Shown: positions 52,214 through 62,937, counted from the first letter of the stretch. The stretch is 64,000 nucleotides of DNA from JBIQKZ01 sp044464765 (GCA_044464765.1 JBIQKZ010000012.1:1-64000), one strand, 5' to 3'. Numbers and translations are program-made. The notes: generated from the letters alone by a model not told the origin.

Positions 52214-52411
52214 GTTGCCTGGCGCCTGGGCCTAAGGGTTGGCCGGCGTAAGGCGTGCGCCGCATGCTGACGAAGGGAAGGCGGGGGAAGTCGTCGGGCG
52301 CTGTCTGACCGGAGCGCAGCGTAGGGAGTTCGCCCGACGCCCGCCTGGACGAGGCAGATGCGGGAGAAGCACGCCGTGCCGGCCAACCCTTAGGCCCAGG
52401 CGCCAGGCAAC
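52214..52411. repeat. 198-bp imperfect palindrome with perfect 34-bp arms
   Basis: Bases 52214-52247 are the exact reverse complement of 52378-52411 (34 bp, GC-rich). Inside, further paired blocks are nested in register: GGCGTGC (52252-52258) with GCACGCC (52369-52375), CCGCAT (52260-52265) with ATGCGG (52358-52363), GGCGGG (52280-52285) with CCCGCC (52340-52345), and CGTCGGGCG (52292-52300) with CGCCCGACG (52331-52339), around a 30-base apical loop. No T run follows and no target-site duplication is visible. It could be a MITE-like or palindromic repeat, a structured RNA, or an unusual relA terminator. Confidence 0.85.
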
Positions 52412-52509
52412 TGCGGTGCGTTCTAGGGTGAACGGGGCGCTGATCGTGGGAACGGGGCAACGCGGCATCTGCGTTGCCTTGCCTTGCGGCGTTGTAGCGG
52501 GGAGGCTGT

Positions 52510-52515
52510 TAAAAT
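52510..52515 (+). promoter_or_regulatory. Candidate -10 box of trpB
   Basis: TAAAAT, in the context GTTAAAATG, lies about 80 bases before the trpB start. No well-spaced -35 hexamer; the nearest, TTGCGG at 52484-52489, is 20 bases away. Confidence 0.3.
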
Positions 52516-52593
52516 GATTGATTGGCTGCGGTTTTTTAGCGTTGCGCTACGGCCGCCTTGCGTAATCAAAGAGTGATTCCAGAGAGCAATTCC

Positions 52594-53793
52594 TTGAAAT
52601 CTTATAGTTTGCCCGATGACCAGGGGCATTTTGGTCAGTATGGCGGTTCGTTCGTGGCCGAAACGCTTGTTCACGCGCTGGACGAATTGCGCCAGGCTTA
52701 CGACAAGTACCGTAATGATCCAGGCTTCCTGAATGAATTTGCCTACGAGCTGAAGCATTTCGTGGGGCGGCCCAGTCCTGTCTATCATGCGAAACGATGG
52801 TCCGAGCAATTGGGCGGGGCGCAAATCTGGTTCAAGCGTGAAGACTTGAATCACACGGGCGCCCACAAGATCAATAATTGTATCGGCCAGATCCTGCTTG
52901 CCCGGCGGATGGGCAAGCCGCGCATTATTGCCGAGACCGGCGCTGGACAACACGGGGTGGCAACGGCGACCGTGGCGGCCCGGTATGGCCTGGAGTGCGT
53001 GGTCTACATGGGCAGCGAAGATACCCGTCGCCAGGCCTCCAACGTGTATCGTATGAAGCTGTTGGGTGCGCAGGTTGTGCCGGTGGATTCAGGCTCGTGT
53101 ACGTTGAAGGATGCATTGAACGAGGCGATGCGCGATTGGGTCGCCAATGTGGAAAACACGTTCTACATTATTGGCACGGTGGCGGGGCCGCATCCGTATC
53201 CCGCCATGGTGCGTGATTTCCAGGCGGTGATTGGCAAGGAGTGCATCGAGCAGATGCCGCCCAATGCCGGCCGCCAGCCCGATTACGTGATTGCCGCCGT
53301 GGGCGGAGGGTCGAATGCCATGGGCATCTTCCACCCGTATATCGACTACGAGAACGTGCAGTTGATCGGGGTCGAGGCCGCGGGCGAGGGCCTGGCCACC
53401 AGCCGGCATGCGGCATCGCTGAACAAAGGTGTGGTTGGCGTATTGCACGGCAACCGCACGTACATCATGCAAGACGAAAACGGCCAGATTCAGGAAACCC
53501 ATTCAATTTCCGCCGGGTTGGATTACCCGGGGGTCGGGCCTGAGCATGCGTGGCTCAAGGACTGCGGTCGCGCCCAGTATGTCGGCGTGGATGATGTCGA
53601 AGCCTTGCAGGCATTCCACGATTGTTGTCGCACCGAAGGCATTATGCCGGCGCTCGAGTCGTCGCATGCCATTGCGCATGCTGTGCGGCTGGCGCCCACG
53701 CTGCCTAAAGACAAGGTCATTCTGGTCAATCTGTCTGGGCGGGGCGACAAAGACATGCATACCGTCGCTGAGTACAGCGGCATCAGTTTGTGA
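52594..53793 (+). CDS. trpB: Tryptophan synthase beta chain
   Basis: A 399-residue PLP enzyme that condenses indole and serine. The cofactor lysine is in [18 protein letters not shown] binds the PLP phosphate; [15 protein letters not shown] is the usual start region. I choose TTG at 52594 (MKSYSLPDD), with GAGAG 7-8 bases before it, because family proteins begin there; GTG at 52573 or TTG at 52558 would add 7 or 12 residues. Thirteen bases before trpA. Confidence 0.93.
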   Translation: MKSYSLPDDQGHFGQYGGSFVAETLVHALDELRQAYDKYRNDPGFLNEFAYELKHFVGRPSPVYHAKRWSEQLGGAQIWFKREDLNHTGAHKINNCIGQILLARRMGKPRIIAETGAGQHGVATATVAARYGLECVVYMGSEDTRRQASNVYRMKLLGAQVVPVDSGSCTLKDALNEAMRDWVANVENTFYIIGTVAGPHPYPAMVRDFQAVIGKECIEQMPPNAGRQPDYVIAAVGGGSNAMGIFHPYIDYENVQLIGVEAAGEGLATSRHAASLNKGVVGVLHGNRTYIMQDENGQIQETHSISAGLDYPGVGPEHAWLKDCGRAQYVGVDDVEALQAFHDCCRTEGIMPALESSHAIAHAVRLAPTLPKDKVILVNLSGRGDKDMHTVAEYSGISL

Positions 53794-53806
53794 GAGTAAA
53801 CGTTTC

Positions 53807-54646
53807 ATGAAACCCATGACAGAACGGCTTGCCGTTGCATTTGCCAAAGCCTCGCCGCGCGCGGCCTTGATTCCCTACGTGACGGCGGGCGAACCGTCCC
53901 GACAGGCTACGCCGCGCTTGATGCACGCGCTGGTCAAGGCAGGCGCCGATGTGATCGAACTGGGTGTGCCGTTTTCCGATCCCATGGCGGACGGTCCGGT
54001 CATACAGCGGGCGGGCCAGCGGGCGATCGAGCGGGGTGTTGGGTTGGCGCAAGTTCTAGAGATGGTGGCTGAATTCCGGCACGATGATACGACGACACCG
54101 GTGGTGCTCATGGGCTATGCCAATCCGGTGGAACGCATGGGTCAGGCCAATTTTGTGAAGGCGGCTGGGCAAGCGGGCGTGGATGGCGTATTGGTGGTGG
54201 ATTATCCCCCCGAAGAAATGGTCGAGTTTGCCGATTTGCTTGAGGGCGCCGGGATCGCGCCAATTTTCCTTCTGGCGCCGACATCGACCGAGCAGCGTAT
54301 ACAGAAAGTTGCGCAAATCGCGCGTGGCTACGTCTATTATGTGTCATTAAAGGGCGTCACAGGCGCCGGCAATCTGGACATTGACGAGGTCGAGCGCAAA
54401 TTGGCCGACATTCGCAAACATGTCCGTATTCCAGTCGGCGTGGGGTTTGGCATTCGCGATGCGGTCAGCGCCGGCCGGCTGGCGGGCATTGCCGATGCGG
54501 TGGTCATTGGCAGCAAACTGATTGAAGCCATGGAAACGGCGGTTGCGCAGGCCACCGAGAGCGGCGCCAGCCAGGCGGATAGCGATGATGCTGCGATTGA
54601 CGCTGCCCAGAACTGGTTGGCCGGCATTCGCGCCGCGCTTGTTTAA
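53807..54646 (+). CDS. trpA: Tryptophan synthase alpha chain
   Basis: A 279-residue TIM-barrel enzyme that cleaves indole-glycerol phosphate and channels indole to TrpB. Catalytic residues lie in [15 protein letters not shown] (Glu and Asp). [13 protein letters not shown] and VGFGIRDA are phosphate-site motifs. ATG at 53807 is used; the longer open frame from 53429 is inside trpB in another frame. The C-terminal 25 residues are Ala/Asp-rich, slightly longer than usual. Confidence 0.95.
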   Translation: MKPMTERLAVAFAKASPRAALIPYVTAGEPSRQATPRLMHALVKAGADVIELGVPFSDPMADGPVIQRAGQRAIERGVGLAQVLEMVAEFRHDDTTTPVVLMGYANPVERMGQANFVKAAGQAGVDGVLVVDYPPEEMVEFADLLEGAGIAPIFLLAPTSTEQRIQKVAQIARGYVYYVSLKGVTGAGNLDIDEVERKLADIRKHVRIPVGVGFGIRDAVSAGRLAGIADAVVIGSKLIEAMETAVAQATESGASQADSDDAAIDAAQNWLAGIRAALV

Positions 54647-54767
54647 GGTGTATTGGTCAAGCGCCTTCTTTGTGGGTTACGCTTTTTACTGACAGAACAA
54701 CAGGCGGCAGCCTGCACGGCCGGGTGGTCGAGGCTGCCGGCCACATTATCTTGGGAATTACGCCAAC

Positions 54768-55649
54768 ATGAGCTGGATCGAGAAAATTCTTCCCCCCCGC
54801 ATCAATCGAACCAACGATACCAGCGCCCGCCGGGTGCCGGAAGGGTTGTGGGTCAAGTGCCCCGCTTGCGAAACCGTGCTTTACAAGGAAGATCTTTCCG
54901 CGACCTTGAATGTTTGCCCTAGCTGCAGCCACCATATGCGTATCGGGGCCCGAGCGCGCATCGATGCCTTGCTTGATCCCGATAACCGCGTCGAAATCGG
55001 CGAGGCCACCCGGCCTATGGATCCGCTCAAGTTCAAGGATAGCCGCAAGTACCCGGAACGTGTATCTGAAGCCACCAAAGGGACGGGCGAATCAGAGGCC
55101 ATGGTGGTAATGAGCGGAACGATGTTGAGCTTGCCGGTGGTGCTGGCATGCTTTGAGTTCAGTTTTATGGGCGGGTCGATGGGCTCGGTGGTGGGCGAAC
55201 GTTTCGCGCGCGGTGTGCAAGAAGCAATCAAGAACCGGTCGCCCTTTATCTGTGTGGCCGCATCAGGTGGCGCACGTATGCAGGAAAGCCTGTTTTCCCT
55301 GATGCAGATGGCGAAAACCAATGCGATGCTGACGCGTCTTTCGGCGGCCGGCTTGCCATTTATAAGCGTGCTTACCGATCCGACCATGGGTGGCGTGTCG
55401 GCCAGTTTCGCCTTTATGGGGGATGTGGTGATTGCAGAGCCCAAGGCTCTGATTGGTTTTGCGGGCCCCCGGGTCATTGAGCAGACGGTGCGCGAAAAGC
55501 TGCCCGAGGGTTTTCAGCGCGCTGAGTTTCTGCAGGAAAAAGGAGCGATCGACAGGGTGGTGGATCGGCGCGAGATGCGTGCTGAGCTGGCGCACTTGCT
55601 TGCTTTGTTGACGCGGCAGCCGATCGAGACAGTGCTTTCAGATAGCTGA
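54768..55649 (+). CDS. accD: Acetyl-CoA carboxylase carboxyltransferase subunit beta
   Basis: A 293-residue subunit of the carboxyltransferase that makes malonyl-CoA for fatty acids. The zinc ribbon is Cys31, Cys34, Cys50, Cys53 (CPAC ... CPSC); the crotonase-fold part has [12 protein letters not shown] and [14 protein letters not shown]. The leader contains a hairpin (54705-54712 with 54732-54739, 8 bp). The trpBA-accD order is common in proteobacteria. A very strong terminator follows. Confidence 0.96.
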   Translation: MSWIEKILPPRINRTNDTSARRVPEGLWVKCPACETVLYKEDLSATLNVCPSCSHHMRIGARARIDALLDPDNRVEIGEATRPMDPLKFKDSRKYPERVSEATKGTGESEAMVVMSGTMLSLPVVLACFEFSFMGGSMGSVVGERFARGVQEAIKNRSPFICVAASGGARMQESLFSLMQMAKTNAMLTRLSAAGLPFISVLTDPTMGGVSASFAFMGDVVIAEPKALIGFAGPRVIEQTVREKLPEGFQRAEFLQEKGAIDRVVDRREMRAELAHLLALLTRQPIETVLSDS

Positions 55650-55668
55650 TTTTCGTCTGTCCCAAGTA

Positions 55669-55716
55669 AAAAACACCCCAAAAGTTGGACTCCCATCCAA
55701 CTTTTGGGGTGTTTTT
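55669..55716. terminator. Strong bidirectional terminator between accD and rne
   Basis: A perfect 21-bp stem (55669-55689 with 55696-55716) around a 6-base loop, with A5 at one end and T5 at the other, so it works for both converging genes. Confidence 0.93.
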
Positions 55717-55734
55717 CATTTAAGGCGTTCTTTT

Positions 55735-55767
55735 AAGAAGCCAAGGCTTGTTCAGCCTTGGCTTCTT
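55735..55767 (-). terminator. Second hairpin behind rne
   Basis: A perfect 14-bp stem (55735-55748 with 55754-55767), loop 5 bases, beginning 7 bases after the rne stop on the minus strand. It lacks a T run; it may protect the rne 3' end or act with the next hairpin. Confidence 0.6.
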
Positions 55768-55773
55768 GCTGGA

Positions 55774-58700
55774 TCAGTTTTGGGTTTCAACTTGCTCCAA
55801 CTCGGGTTCGGGCTCGCGTGCGATGATCTTGCGGGGGCGGCCCAACGGCGTGGGTGGCGCTGCGGGAGCTTCGTCGACCTTGGCCGAGGCCTTGGTTTCG
55901 ATGAGTTGCAGGCCGACGACCTGGATAGGGTCTTGCGCGCCCTGAGCGGCTGGCGCGGGAGGCGTTGCACCATTCAGGCCTGCAGCGGGCGCCGCGGATA
56001 GCGGTTCGGGCTGCGTGGCCGCTTGTGCCTGAGCTTCTTCGGACGCAGCAGCCTCTGTTTCGTCAGAAGCGACAGTCATAGCTTCGTCGGAAGCGGCAAC
56101 CACGGGTGCATGGGAACCGTCTGTTTCGGCTTGCCCGGAACTGGCCGGCACGGACTCTGGGGAAACGATCGCTTCGGGTTCTGCGATGGCTTCCACGGGC
56201 TCGACGGCCGCGTCGTCGGTCTCTTGGCTTGACTCAGAGCTGCTTTGCGCACTTGGCAACGAGAAAGCCATGGCGGGGGCTGCTTCCTGCACAGGCGTCT
56301 GCGCGAAAGCCGGTGCCTCGGGTTCGTCGGTGGTTTCGGATGCGAGTTCGCTTTCTTGAACTGGCTGAGCTGCATGCCCAGTCGTTGCGTCCGTGTCGAC
56401 CGTAGCGGCGGGCAGGGCCGAAGGGTTGAAGACCGGCGTTTCGTGCGCTACGAAGGGCGTTTCGGCCACGACGTCGGACTCGTTGGCGTCGATGTTATCG
56501 CTTTGCTCGCTAAGTGTGGCCTCGTTTTGCCCTTCCATGCTGCGGCGGCCGCGACGGCTGCGGCGGCGACGGCGCTTGCGCTCGGGATCCGTCTGCTCGG
56601 CGCCGTCGTGTTGCTCGGTTGGCGCGACGGCATCGGATTCAAGCAGATCCTGTGCCTGCGTTTCAGCAGTTGAAGGGCCCGCTTGGCCTTGCTGCGCGAT
56701 TTCGGTGGCGTCGCCCGTAAGTGCCGTTGCTGCAACGGTTACTTCGGCTTCGGTTGCCACGTTGTTTTGTTGCTCGTCGCGTCGACTGCGGCCACGGCCG
56801 CGGCGGCCACGGCCGCTGCGGCTTGCCTGACCTTCGGTCGCCTCGGTTTGAGCGGCCTGGTCGGTGCGTTGCTCGGTGCTTTCGGTGCGATCGCCGGTTT
56901 GCTGGCGACGCGATTGATTCCGCGCGGCTTGTGGCGCTGCCCGGCCAGTGTCGGTGCTTTCGTCGGTGCTTTCTGTACGACGGTCCCCACGGCGCTGGCG
57001 GTTGCGATCGTGTTGGCCGCGTTCGCGTTTATCGCCGCTGCGGGTGTTACGGCCACGGCCGGTCAGTTTGGGCTTCTCGGCGGCTGGCGCGGGCTCGGCG
57101 GCTTTCTGTTCGACGCCGGTTCCGGTGAACCAACTGATAATGCGGGCGAACAGGCTGGGTGCTGCGCTGGCGGGGGGGATTGCGAGGCTTGGCGCAGCTG
57201 CCTTGGGCGCTGGTTGTGACGGCGTTATACCTTTAACCAGGGCTTCGGGACGGGCTTTGGCGTTTTCTTCCTTGGTGGGCGACCATGTCATGGCCGGGTC
57301 GGCCTCTTGCGCCAGATCGAAACTGCTCTTGGAGTCTTCCAGGCGCGGGTCATCATGGCGCAGGCGCTCGATATGATGATGAGGAGTTTCCAGGTTCTTG
57401 TTGGGGATGAGGATTAGGTTGACCTTCAGGCGTGATTCGATCTTGGTGATGTCGTTGCGCTTTTCATTGAGCAGGAAGGTGGCTACTTCGACGGGCACTT
57501 GGGCATGAAGCGCCGCCGTATTTTCCTTCATGGCCTCTTCTTGCAACAGGCGCAGGACATGCAAGGCGCTGGATTCGGCGTCGCGGATCACCCCTGTGCC
57601 ATTGCAGCGCGGGCATGTGATGTGCGAGCCTTCGTTCAGGGCAGGACGCAGGCGCTGACGGGATAGTTCCATCAGGCCAAAACGCGAAATCTTGCCCATT
57701 TGTACTCGGGCGCGATCGAAATGCAGGGCATCCCGTAGTCGTTGTTCGACAGCGCGCTGGTTTTTGTTGTCTTCCATGTCGATGAAATCGATCACGATCA
57801 AGCCACCCAAGTCTCGCAGGCGCAACTGGCGCGCCACTTCGTCGGCTGCCTCGAGGTTGGTGCGCAGGGCGGTTTCTTCGATGTCTGCGCCACGTGTGGA
57901 ACGCGCCGAGTTGACGTCGATGGCGACCAGGGCTTCGGTGTGATCGATGACCACCGAACCGCCCGATGGCAACTGAACGGTGCGTGAATAGGCAGTTTCG
58001 ATCTGGTGTTCGATCTGGAAGCGGGAAAACAGGGGGATATCGTCACGGTAGATCTTGACCCGCTGGACGTTGTCGGGCATGACAACGCTCATGAATGCAG
58101 TTGCCTGCTCGGCGATGTCGTCGGTATCGATCAGGATTTCGCCGATTTCGGGTGAAAAATAATCGCGAATGGCGCGAATGACCAGGCTGGATTCAAGATA
58201 AATAAGAATAGGCGCCGCATTTTCGCGGGCGGCGGCATCGATTGCGTTCCACAGTTGCAGCAGATAGGACAGGTCCCATTGCAACTCTTCGACGCTGCGG
58301 CCAATGCCTGCGGTGCGGGCAATAATGCTCATGCCGCCTGGAACATCAAGTTGTTCCATGGTGTCGCGCAATTCCTGGCGGTCTTCGCCCTCGACCCGGC
58401 GCGAGACGCCGCCGCCGCGAGGGTTGTTCGGCATCAGGACCAGATAGCGTCCCGCCAGCGAAACAAAGGTTGTCAGGGCGGCGCCTTTGTTGCCGCGCTC
58501 TTCTTTCTCGACTTGAACGATAAGTTCTTGCCCTTCCGCGAGGGCGTCTTGAATACGCGCAGTGCGTACATCGACACCTTCTTTGAAATAGGTGCGTGCA
58601 ACTTCCTTGAAGGGCAGGAATCCGTGCCGGTCTTCGCCGTAGCTGACAAAGCAGGCTTCAAGGCCGGGTTCGATGCGAGTAATGACGCCTTTATAAATAT

Positions 58701-58818
58701 TGCCTTTGCGCTGCTCACGCCCGGCGGCTTCGATGTCGAGGTCGATCAGCTTCTGACCGTCGACAATGGCAACGCGTAGTTCTTCTTGGTGCGTTGCATT
58801 AAACAACATGCGTTTCAT
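55774..58818 (-). CDS. rne: Ribonuclease E
   Basis: A 1014-residue endoribonuclease and degradosome scaffold. The catalytic half has the S1 domain ([22 protein letters not shown], about 40-60 onward), the 5' sensor, the DNase-I-like aspartates (VAIDVNSAR and IDFIDMED) and the Zn-link CPRCNGTG near 404. After about 520 the protein is disordered: three Arg-rich patches (for example [13 protein letters not shown]) alternate with acidic Glu/Ala/Thr stretches, and a short basic TPLGRPRKI element sits near the C terminus. The long 5' leader suggests autoregulation. Confidence 0.95.
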   Translation of the reverse strand: MKRMLFNATHQEELRVAIVDGQKLIDLDIEAAGREQRKGNIYKGVITRIEPGLEACFVSYGEDRHGFLPFKEVARTYFKEGVDVRTARIQDALAEGQELIVQVEKEERGNKGAALTTFVSLAGRYLVLMPNNPRGGGVSRRVEGEDRQELRDTMEQLDVPGGMSIIARTAGIGRSVEELQWDLSYLLQLWNAIDAAARENAAPILIYLESSLVIRAIRDYFSPEIGEILIDTDDIAEQATAFMSVVMPDNVQRVKIYRDDIPLFSRFQIEHQIETAYSRTVQLPSGGSVVIDHTEALVAIDVNSARSTRGADIEETALRTNLEAADEVARQLRLRDLGGLIVIDFIDMEDNKNQRAVEQRLRDALHFDRARVQMGKISRFGLMELSRQRLRPALNEGSHITCPRCNGTGVIRDAESSALHVLRLLQEEAMKENTAALHAQVPVEVATFLLNEKRNDITKIESRLKVNLILIPNKNLETPHHHIERLRHDDPRLEDSKSSFDLAQEADPAMTWSPTKEENAKARPEALVKGITPSQPAPKAAAPSLAIPPASAAPSLFARIISWFTGTGVEQKAAEPAPAAEKPKLTGRGRNTRSGDKRERGQHDRNRQRRGDRRTESTDESTDTGRAAPQAARNQSRRQQTGDRTESTEQRTDQAAQTEATEGQASRSGRGRRGRGRSRRDEQQNNVATEAEVTVAATALTGDATEIAQQGQAGPSTAETQAQDLLESDAVAPTEQHDGAEQTDPERKRRRRRSRRGRRSMEGQNEATLSEQSDNIDANESDVVAETPFVAHETPVFNPSALPAATVDTDATTGHAAQPVQESELASETTDEPEAPAFAQTPVQEAAPAMAFSLPSAQSSSESSQETDDAAVEPVEAIAEPEAIVSPESVPASSGQAETDGSHAPVVAASDEAMTVASDETEAAASEEAQAQAATQPEPLSAAPAAGLNGATPPAPAAQGAQDPIQVVGLQLIETKASAKVDEAPAAPPTPLGRPRKIIAREPEPELEQVETQN

Positions 58819-59307
58819 GAGTGAGTTTCTCCGTAGTCATGGCGCGCCGTTTATCGGCGCACGACCGCGGGCCACTCGGTGTGTAGCAGGGAATCTTGCA
58901 GAAGGGGGCCTGGCTGACTAGGTCAGGAAGTGCCCACCTTTGTTGTCAGGCAGGCACGGCGTGCCAGTCGGCACGCGGTTCGGTCAGCAGGAAGGTCAGG
59001 TTCACGATAGTGGTTGACGAAAAAGTTGCTGGGAGAACGACAGGCGCGGTTTGGTATTCGCGACTGGTGCATAAAACGATAACTTGATTCTGCAAGGACT
59101 TCATGCCGCACGCGGTTGGCAATGGGCCTGGATAAACAATGGGCTGTAAGCCACACCACTGTTGCTCCGACAAGCATTGCCCCGGCGACCTAATGGCCCA
59201 GAAGCTGAAAAGCAGGCAGTACAATAATATCCATGTGACCGACGGAGACGCACCCTTGCATCTCTACGTCAGGTAGGTTTTCAGCTTCTATAGGCTGACG
59301 TGATTAT
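58819..59307. other. Divergent leader region rne / rluC
   Basis: No gene is seen in about 490 bases. It must contain the rne promoter and its 5' untranslated region. A 7-bp hairpin GCGTGCC / GGCACGC (58959-58976) is the clearest structure. In E. coli the rne leader binds its own product and this arrangement parallels it, as rluC is divergent there too. Confidence 0.6.
58959..58976 (-). promoter_or_regulatory. Hairpin in the rne leader, possible autoregulatory element
   Basis: A 7-bp stem with 4-base loop, about 140 bases before the rne ATG. The regulatory role is by analogy with the E. coli rne leader only. Confidence 0.35.
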
Positions 59308-60276
59308 ATGCCGCTTTTGGATATGCGTAAAACAGAGAACAATAAATCTTCTTCTCCTGCTGTTCAGATGTTGCAAATAGATACCGAGCAGGTTGGCCAG
59401 CGCATCGACAACTTCCTGCTTCGACTATGCAAAGGCGTGCCGAAAAGCCATGTGTACAAGGCAATTCGCGGCGGGCAGGTTCGTGTCAACAAGGGCCGGG
59501 TAGCGGCTGATTACCGCCTGATCCTGGGCGATCAGGTGCGGGTGCCGCCCATGCGTTTACCCGATCCAGGCGTCCCTTTGCCCGTGCCTCCGGCTTCGTT
59601 CCCGGTGGTGTTCGAAGACGAGGCGCTACTGGTGATCGACAAGCCGGCGGGAGTGGCGGTGCATGGCGGCAGCGGTGTGTCGTTCGGGGTGATCGAACAG
59701 CTTCGGGCCGCCAACCCGGGTGCCCCCTTTCTCGAGCTGGCCCACCGCCTTGACCGCGAAACATCGGGGTTGTTGATTCTTGCCAAGAAGCGCACGGCGC
59801 TGGTGGCGCTGCACGACATGATGCGCGAAGGCAAGGGGCGCAAGCATTATCAGGTGCTGGTGGTGGGAGATTGGGTCAATGACAGGCAGCATCTACGCCA
59901 GCCGTTGCTGAAATGGCAAACCGCGCAGGGTGAGCGGCGTGTGAAGGTCCATCCCGACGGAAAACAGGCCCATACGATCATTACCTTGCAAAAGCGTTTT
60001 GGACGCTACAGTTTGCTTGGTGCTGAGTTGCGCACCGGCCGCACGCACCAGATACGCGTGCATCTGGCCGCCAGCGGGTTTCCTATCGTGGGCGACGACA
60101 AATATGGCCCGGACGAGGTGCGCGCCCAGTTTGCGCGCCAGGGCTTTGCCCGAATGTTCCTGCACGCCAGCCAGCTGGATATCCCGCACCCCTTAACCAA
60201 CGAACTGTTGCATTTGCGCGCGCCGCTGCCGCAGGCCTGTGAACGGTTGTTAACAACACTGGAAACGGGGCGCTGA
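59308..60276 (+). CDS. rluC: 23S rRNA pseudouridine synthase RluC
   Basis: A 322-residue RluA-family enzyme. An S4 RNA-binding domain (about 30-85: QRIDNFLLRLCKGVPKSHVYKAIR) precedes the catalytic core with HRLDRETSG, whose aspartate is the nucleophile. RluC modifies 955, 2504 and 2580 (E. coli numbering). Divergence from rne is the usual arrangement. ATG at 59308; a later start at MRKTENN is possible. Confidence 0.92.
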   Translation: MPLLDMRKTENNKSSSPAVQMLQIDTEQVGQRIDNFLLRLCKGVPKSHVYKAIRGGQVRVNKGRVAADYRLILGDQVRVPPMRLPDPGVPLPVPPASFPVVFEDEALLVIDKPAGVAVHGGSGVSFGVIEQLRAANPGAPFLELAHRLDRETSGLLILAKKRTALVALHDMMREGKGRKHYQVLVVGDWVNDRQHLRQPLLKWQTAQGERRVKVHPDGKQAHTIITLQKRFGRYSLLGAELRTGRTHQIRVHLAASGFPIVGDDKYGPDEVRAQFARQGFARMFLHASQLDIPHPLTNELLHLRAPLPQACERLLTTLETGR

Positions 60277-60471
60277 GGGCAGGGTTTGATCACCGGGATT
60301 TAAGTGGTTGAAGAGAAAGAGTGGTTGATGGGACAGAGTGGTTGACTGGAAAAGGCGGCCCGGGAGTACGATTGAACTAATCGGCCAGGCGGCTTTCCAA
60401 TAGAAAAAGTGGATGAGGTGGTCCGTCTGCGGTGCCGCCCTGAAGCACTATCCCATTAGCAAGGAAGCATC

Positions 60472-61440
60472 ATGGCCAAGAGCGATTTTCCCAAGATAGA
60501 GGCCTCGCAGATTACCTCTGAGTCGGTTTGGCTGGAGCGGCGATCGTGGCTTGGGCGCATGGGCCTGGCCGTTGCCGGCGTCGGTGCGGGCGCCCTATGG
60601 CCCGGTCTGGCTGCGGCCTCGTTAGCAGCCGACACGCCCGCGCTGCCCGCGAAACCGAATCCCGCCTTTTCGCTGCCCGACAAGCTGACTTCCGAAAAAG
60701 ATGTTTCAACCTACAATAATTTTTACGAGTTCGGTACGGGTAAAGGCGACCCGGCCCGGTTCGGCGGAAAGTTCAGGGCGGAACCCTGGACGCTGACGGT
60801 CGAAGGCGAGGTTGAGCAGCCGCGCACCTTCGATCTGGATCAATTGCGGAAGCTTGCGCCACTGGAAGAACGTATTTATCGCATGCGCTGCGTTGAGGCC
60901 TGGTCGATGGTGATCCCCTGGATCGGTTACCCATTGTCTGCTCTTCTGGCACAGGTGAAGCCCACAAGCAAAGCCAAATATGTCCAGTTCATTACTGCGA
61001 TGCAGCCCGACGCCATGCCCGGGCTGAATCAGCGCATTATCGATTGGCCTTACTCGGAAGGCTTGCGTATCGACGAGGCCGTGCATCCTTTGACGCTGCT
61101 CGTGTTCGGCGTGTATGGCAAGAGCCTGCCCGTTGCCAACGGTGCGCCGCTACGTATTGCCATTCCGTGGAAGTATGGCTTCAAATCAGGCAAGTCCATC
61201 GTGCGCATCCGCTTGCTTCAGGATCAACCCAGCACCAGTTGGGTTGAAATCGCACCTCAGGAATACGGGTTCTATGCCAACGTCAACCCCGACGTTCCGC
61301 ATCCACGCTGGAGCCAGGCGACCGAACGACGTATTGGCGGGGGCTTGTTTGCCCCCAGGCAAGCTACGTTGATGTTCAATGGCTACGCCGAGCAGGTGGC
61401 TTCTTTGTACAGTGGCATGGATTTGCGGCGCAACTATTGA
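60472..61440 (+). CDS. msrP: Periplasmic methionine-sulfoxide reductase, molybdenum subunit
   Basis: A 322-residue Mo-molybdopterin enzyme that repairs oxidised methionines in envelope proteins. A twin-arginine signal ([10 protein letters not shown], ending before ASLAADTPA) is at residues 22-55. Cys140 in RMRCVEAW is the Mo ligand. The remaining sequence ([31 protein letters not shown]) matches MsrP/YedY. Followed with a 4-base overlap by its haem partner. Confidence 0.95.
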   Translation: MAKSDFPKIEASQITSESVWLERRSWLGRMGLAVAGVGAGALWPGLAAASLAADTPALPAKPNPAFSLPDKLTSEKDVSTYNNFYEFGTGKGDPARFGGKFRAEPWTLTVEGEVEQPRTFDLDQLRKLAPLEERIYRMRCVEAWSMVIPWIGYPLSALLAQVKPTSKAKYVQFITAMQPDAMPGLNQRIIDWPYSEGLRIDEAVHPLTLLVFGVYGKSLPVANGAPLRIAIPWKYGFKSGKSIVRIRLLQDQPSTSWVEIAPQEYGFYANVNPDVPHPRWSQATERRIGGGLFAPRQATLMFNGYAEQVASLYSGMDLRRNY

Positions 61441-62045
61441 CCGTGCGCCCTTATAGCCTCAAGCCCATCGTATTCCTGATCGCCTTGTATCCGCTGGGAC
61501 GCTGGGTCTGGTTGGGGCTGCATGATGGCCTGACGGCCAATCCACCGGAATTCCTGATTCGTTCTTCTGGAATTTGGGCGCTGGTGGCGCTTTGCCTGAC
61601 GCTGGCGATTACGCCTTTACGCCGCATGAGCGGCTGGCAGGTATTGCTGCGTTATCGACGCATGCTGGGATTATTTGCTTTCTTCTATACGGTGCTTCAT
61701 GTGGTGGCCTGGGCCTGGTGGGAACGGGGCTGGTCCCTGTCGTCGATGTGGCAGGATATTTTGCAGCGCCCACTGATTGCAATCGGTGTGGTTGCCACGG
61801 TGGCGATGCTTGCACTGGCGCTGACATCCACCCGAGGCTGGATGCGCCGGCTAGGCGCTAATTGGCAGCGCTTGCATCGGCTCATCTACCCAATCGCCAT
61901 CTTGTCGGTCTGGCATTTTTGGCTGATACGCGCAGGGAAAAATGATTTCTTCGAGCCTTATGTCTATGGCGCCGCCGTGGCGGTTCTGCTATTGACTCGC
62001 CTGGGTCCGTGGCTTCGTCGGGTTAGGGCAGGGCTTTCAAGATAG
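61437..62045 (+). CDS. msrQ: MsrQ, haem b membrane subunit
   Basis: A 202-residue membrane protein with about six helices that passes electrons from the quinone pool or flavin reductase to MsrP. Haem-ligand histidines are likely in [17 protein letters not shown] and VWHFW. TTG at 61437 overlaps the msrP stop; GTG at 61443 is an alternative. Its 3' end overlaps the convergent amidase gene by 23 bases. Confidence 0.92.
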   Translation: MTVRPYSLKPIVFLIALYPLGRWVWLGLHDGLTANPPEFLIRSSGIWALVALCLTLAITPLRRMSGWQVLLRYRRMLGLFAFFYTVLHVVAWAWWERGWSLSSMWQDILQRPLIAIGVVATVAMLALALTSTRGWMRRLGANWQRLHRLIYPIAILSVWHFWLIRAGKNDFFEPYVYGAAVAVLLLTRLGPWLRRVRAGLSR

Positions 62046-62856
62046 CGGCTGTTTGCGCATCCGGATGCCCGTCGTAACGTTGTGGACGATAGTGCATCTG
62101 AAACGCGGCCAGGACGTTCCTGGTGGCTTTGTCCAGCATTCCGTCGGTGGGTGTCTGGTATCCCAGGCGTTTCAGTTGCTGTTGAAACCAGAGGATGTCG
62201 GGCAGGCCTTCGCGCTGAAACGTTTGCATATAGGCATCAGCCAGGCTGACATCGTACCAGCGGCCCAATCCCGCCTGCGCCAGTTGCGCCCACGGGAAAA
62301 GCGGCCCGGGATCCACTTTGCGTTGGGGCGCGATGTCGCTGTGGCCCACGATATTATGCGGTTTGATCTGATGGCGTTGCACGATATCGCGCATCAGCGC
62401 GACAAGAGTGTTGATCTGTGCATGGGAATAGGGCGCCCAGACTTGCCCGGAGCCCCCTTCGTTGACGATCTCTATGCCGATTGAACCCGAGTTCATGTCG
62501 GTGCGACCATACCATTGGCTGACACCCGCATGCCAGGCGCGGCGGGTTTCGTCCACAAGCTGGTAGATGCGAGGCGGATCTTCATCGGTGATCAGATAAT
62601 GGCTGCTGACATTATGCTCCGACAAGATCCGCAACGAGCGCTCGTTGCCGGTGGAAGTGTAGTGCAGAACCAGGAACTCCACGCGGCTGTTCTGGCTTTT
62701 GGCCTGTATGCTGCGATCGATATCCAGCCCTTTTGGGCCGGTGCTTGAGCAGGCGGCCAGAAACATCGCCAAACCCGCCGCCAAACATGCCGACAGAATT
62801 CGGTAAGCGGTGCGCAAGGCGTTATCCACAAGGGTTGAGTGACGGATCAGAGTCAT
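62023..62856 (-). CDS. amiD: N-acetylmuramoyl-L-alanine amidase lipoprotein, AmiD-like
   Basis: A 277-residue lipoprotein. The lipobox is FLAAC with Cys36; the amidase_2 domain has zinc ligands in VLHYTST, the HAG of WHAGVSQWYGR and HSDIAPQRKVDPG. A C-terminal peptidoglycan-binding domain (about 210-275: QQQLKRLGYQTPTDGMLDKATRNVL) matches E. coli AmiD, an outer-membrane enzyme that cleaves anhydro-muropeptides. The signal segment has an N-terminal extension; start at ATG 62856 is tentative. Confidence 0.9.
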   Translation of the reverse strand: MTLIRHSTLVDNALRTAYRILSACLAAGLAMFLAACSSTGPKGLDIDRSIQAKSQNSRVEFLVLHYTSTGNERSLRILSEHNVSSHYLITDEDPPRIYQLVDETRRAWHAGVSQWYGRTDMNSGSIGIEIVNEGGSGQVWAPYSHAQINTLVALMRDIVQRHQIKPHNIVGHSDIAPQRKVDPGPLFPWAQLAQAGLGRWYDVSLADAYMQTFQREGLPDILWFQQQLKRLGYQTPTDGMLDKATRNVLAAFQMHYRPQRYDGHPDAQTAAILKALP

Positions 62857-62937
62857 AAATAAGTCGGTTCGGGACGGCTATGCGGTATGGGTTATGTGGC
62901 GGTATGGGCTGAAAGCGGGCTCGTGGCATGGGCGCTG

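Larger units (their letters stand above)
52200..52593. other. relA-trpB intergenic region
   Basis: About 390 bases without a supported gene. Half is a large palindromic element (52214-52411). The rest carries the likely trpB promoter. Short open frames in the palindrome on both strands mirror each other and look like artefacts of the inverted repeat. Confidence 0.6.

Noticed and set aside
52214..52411. Insertion sequence
   Set aside because: Too short for a transposase and no target duplication seen; kept as a palindromic repeat only.
52239..52517. Small coding regions within the relA-trpB palindrome
   Set aside because: Frames on both strands mirror each other because of the inverted repeat; no ribosome site.
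53429..53806. Upstream extension of TrpA
   Set aside because: Inside trpB in another frame; the known TrpA start is MKPMTERL at 53807.
56683..57219. Plus-strand frame of 178 codons opposite rne
   Set aside because: Antisense of repetitive Ala/Glu/Arg codons; low-complexity Cys/Gly/Ala product.
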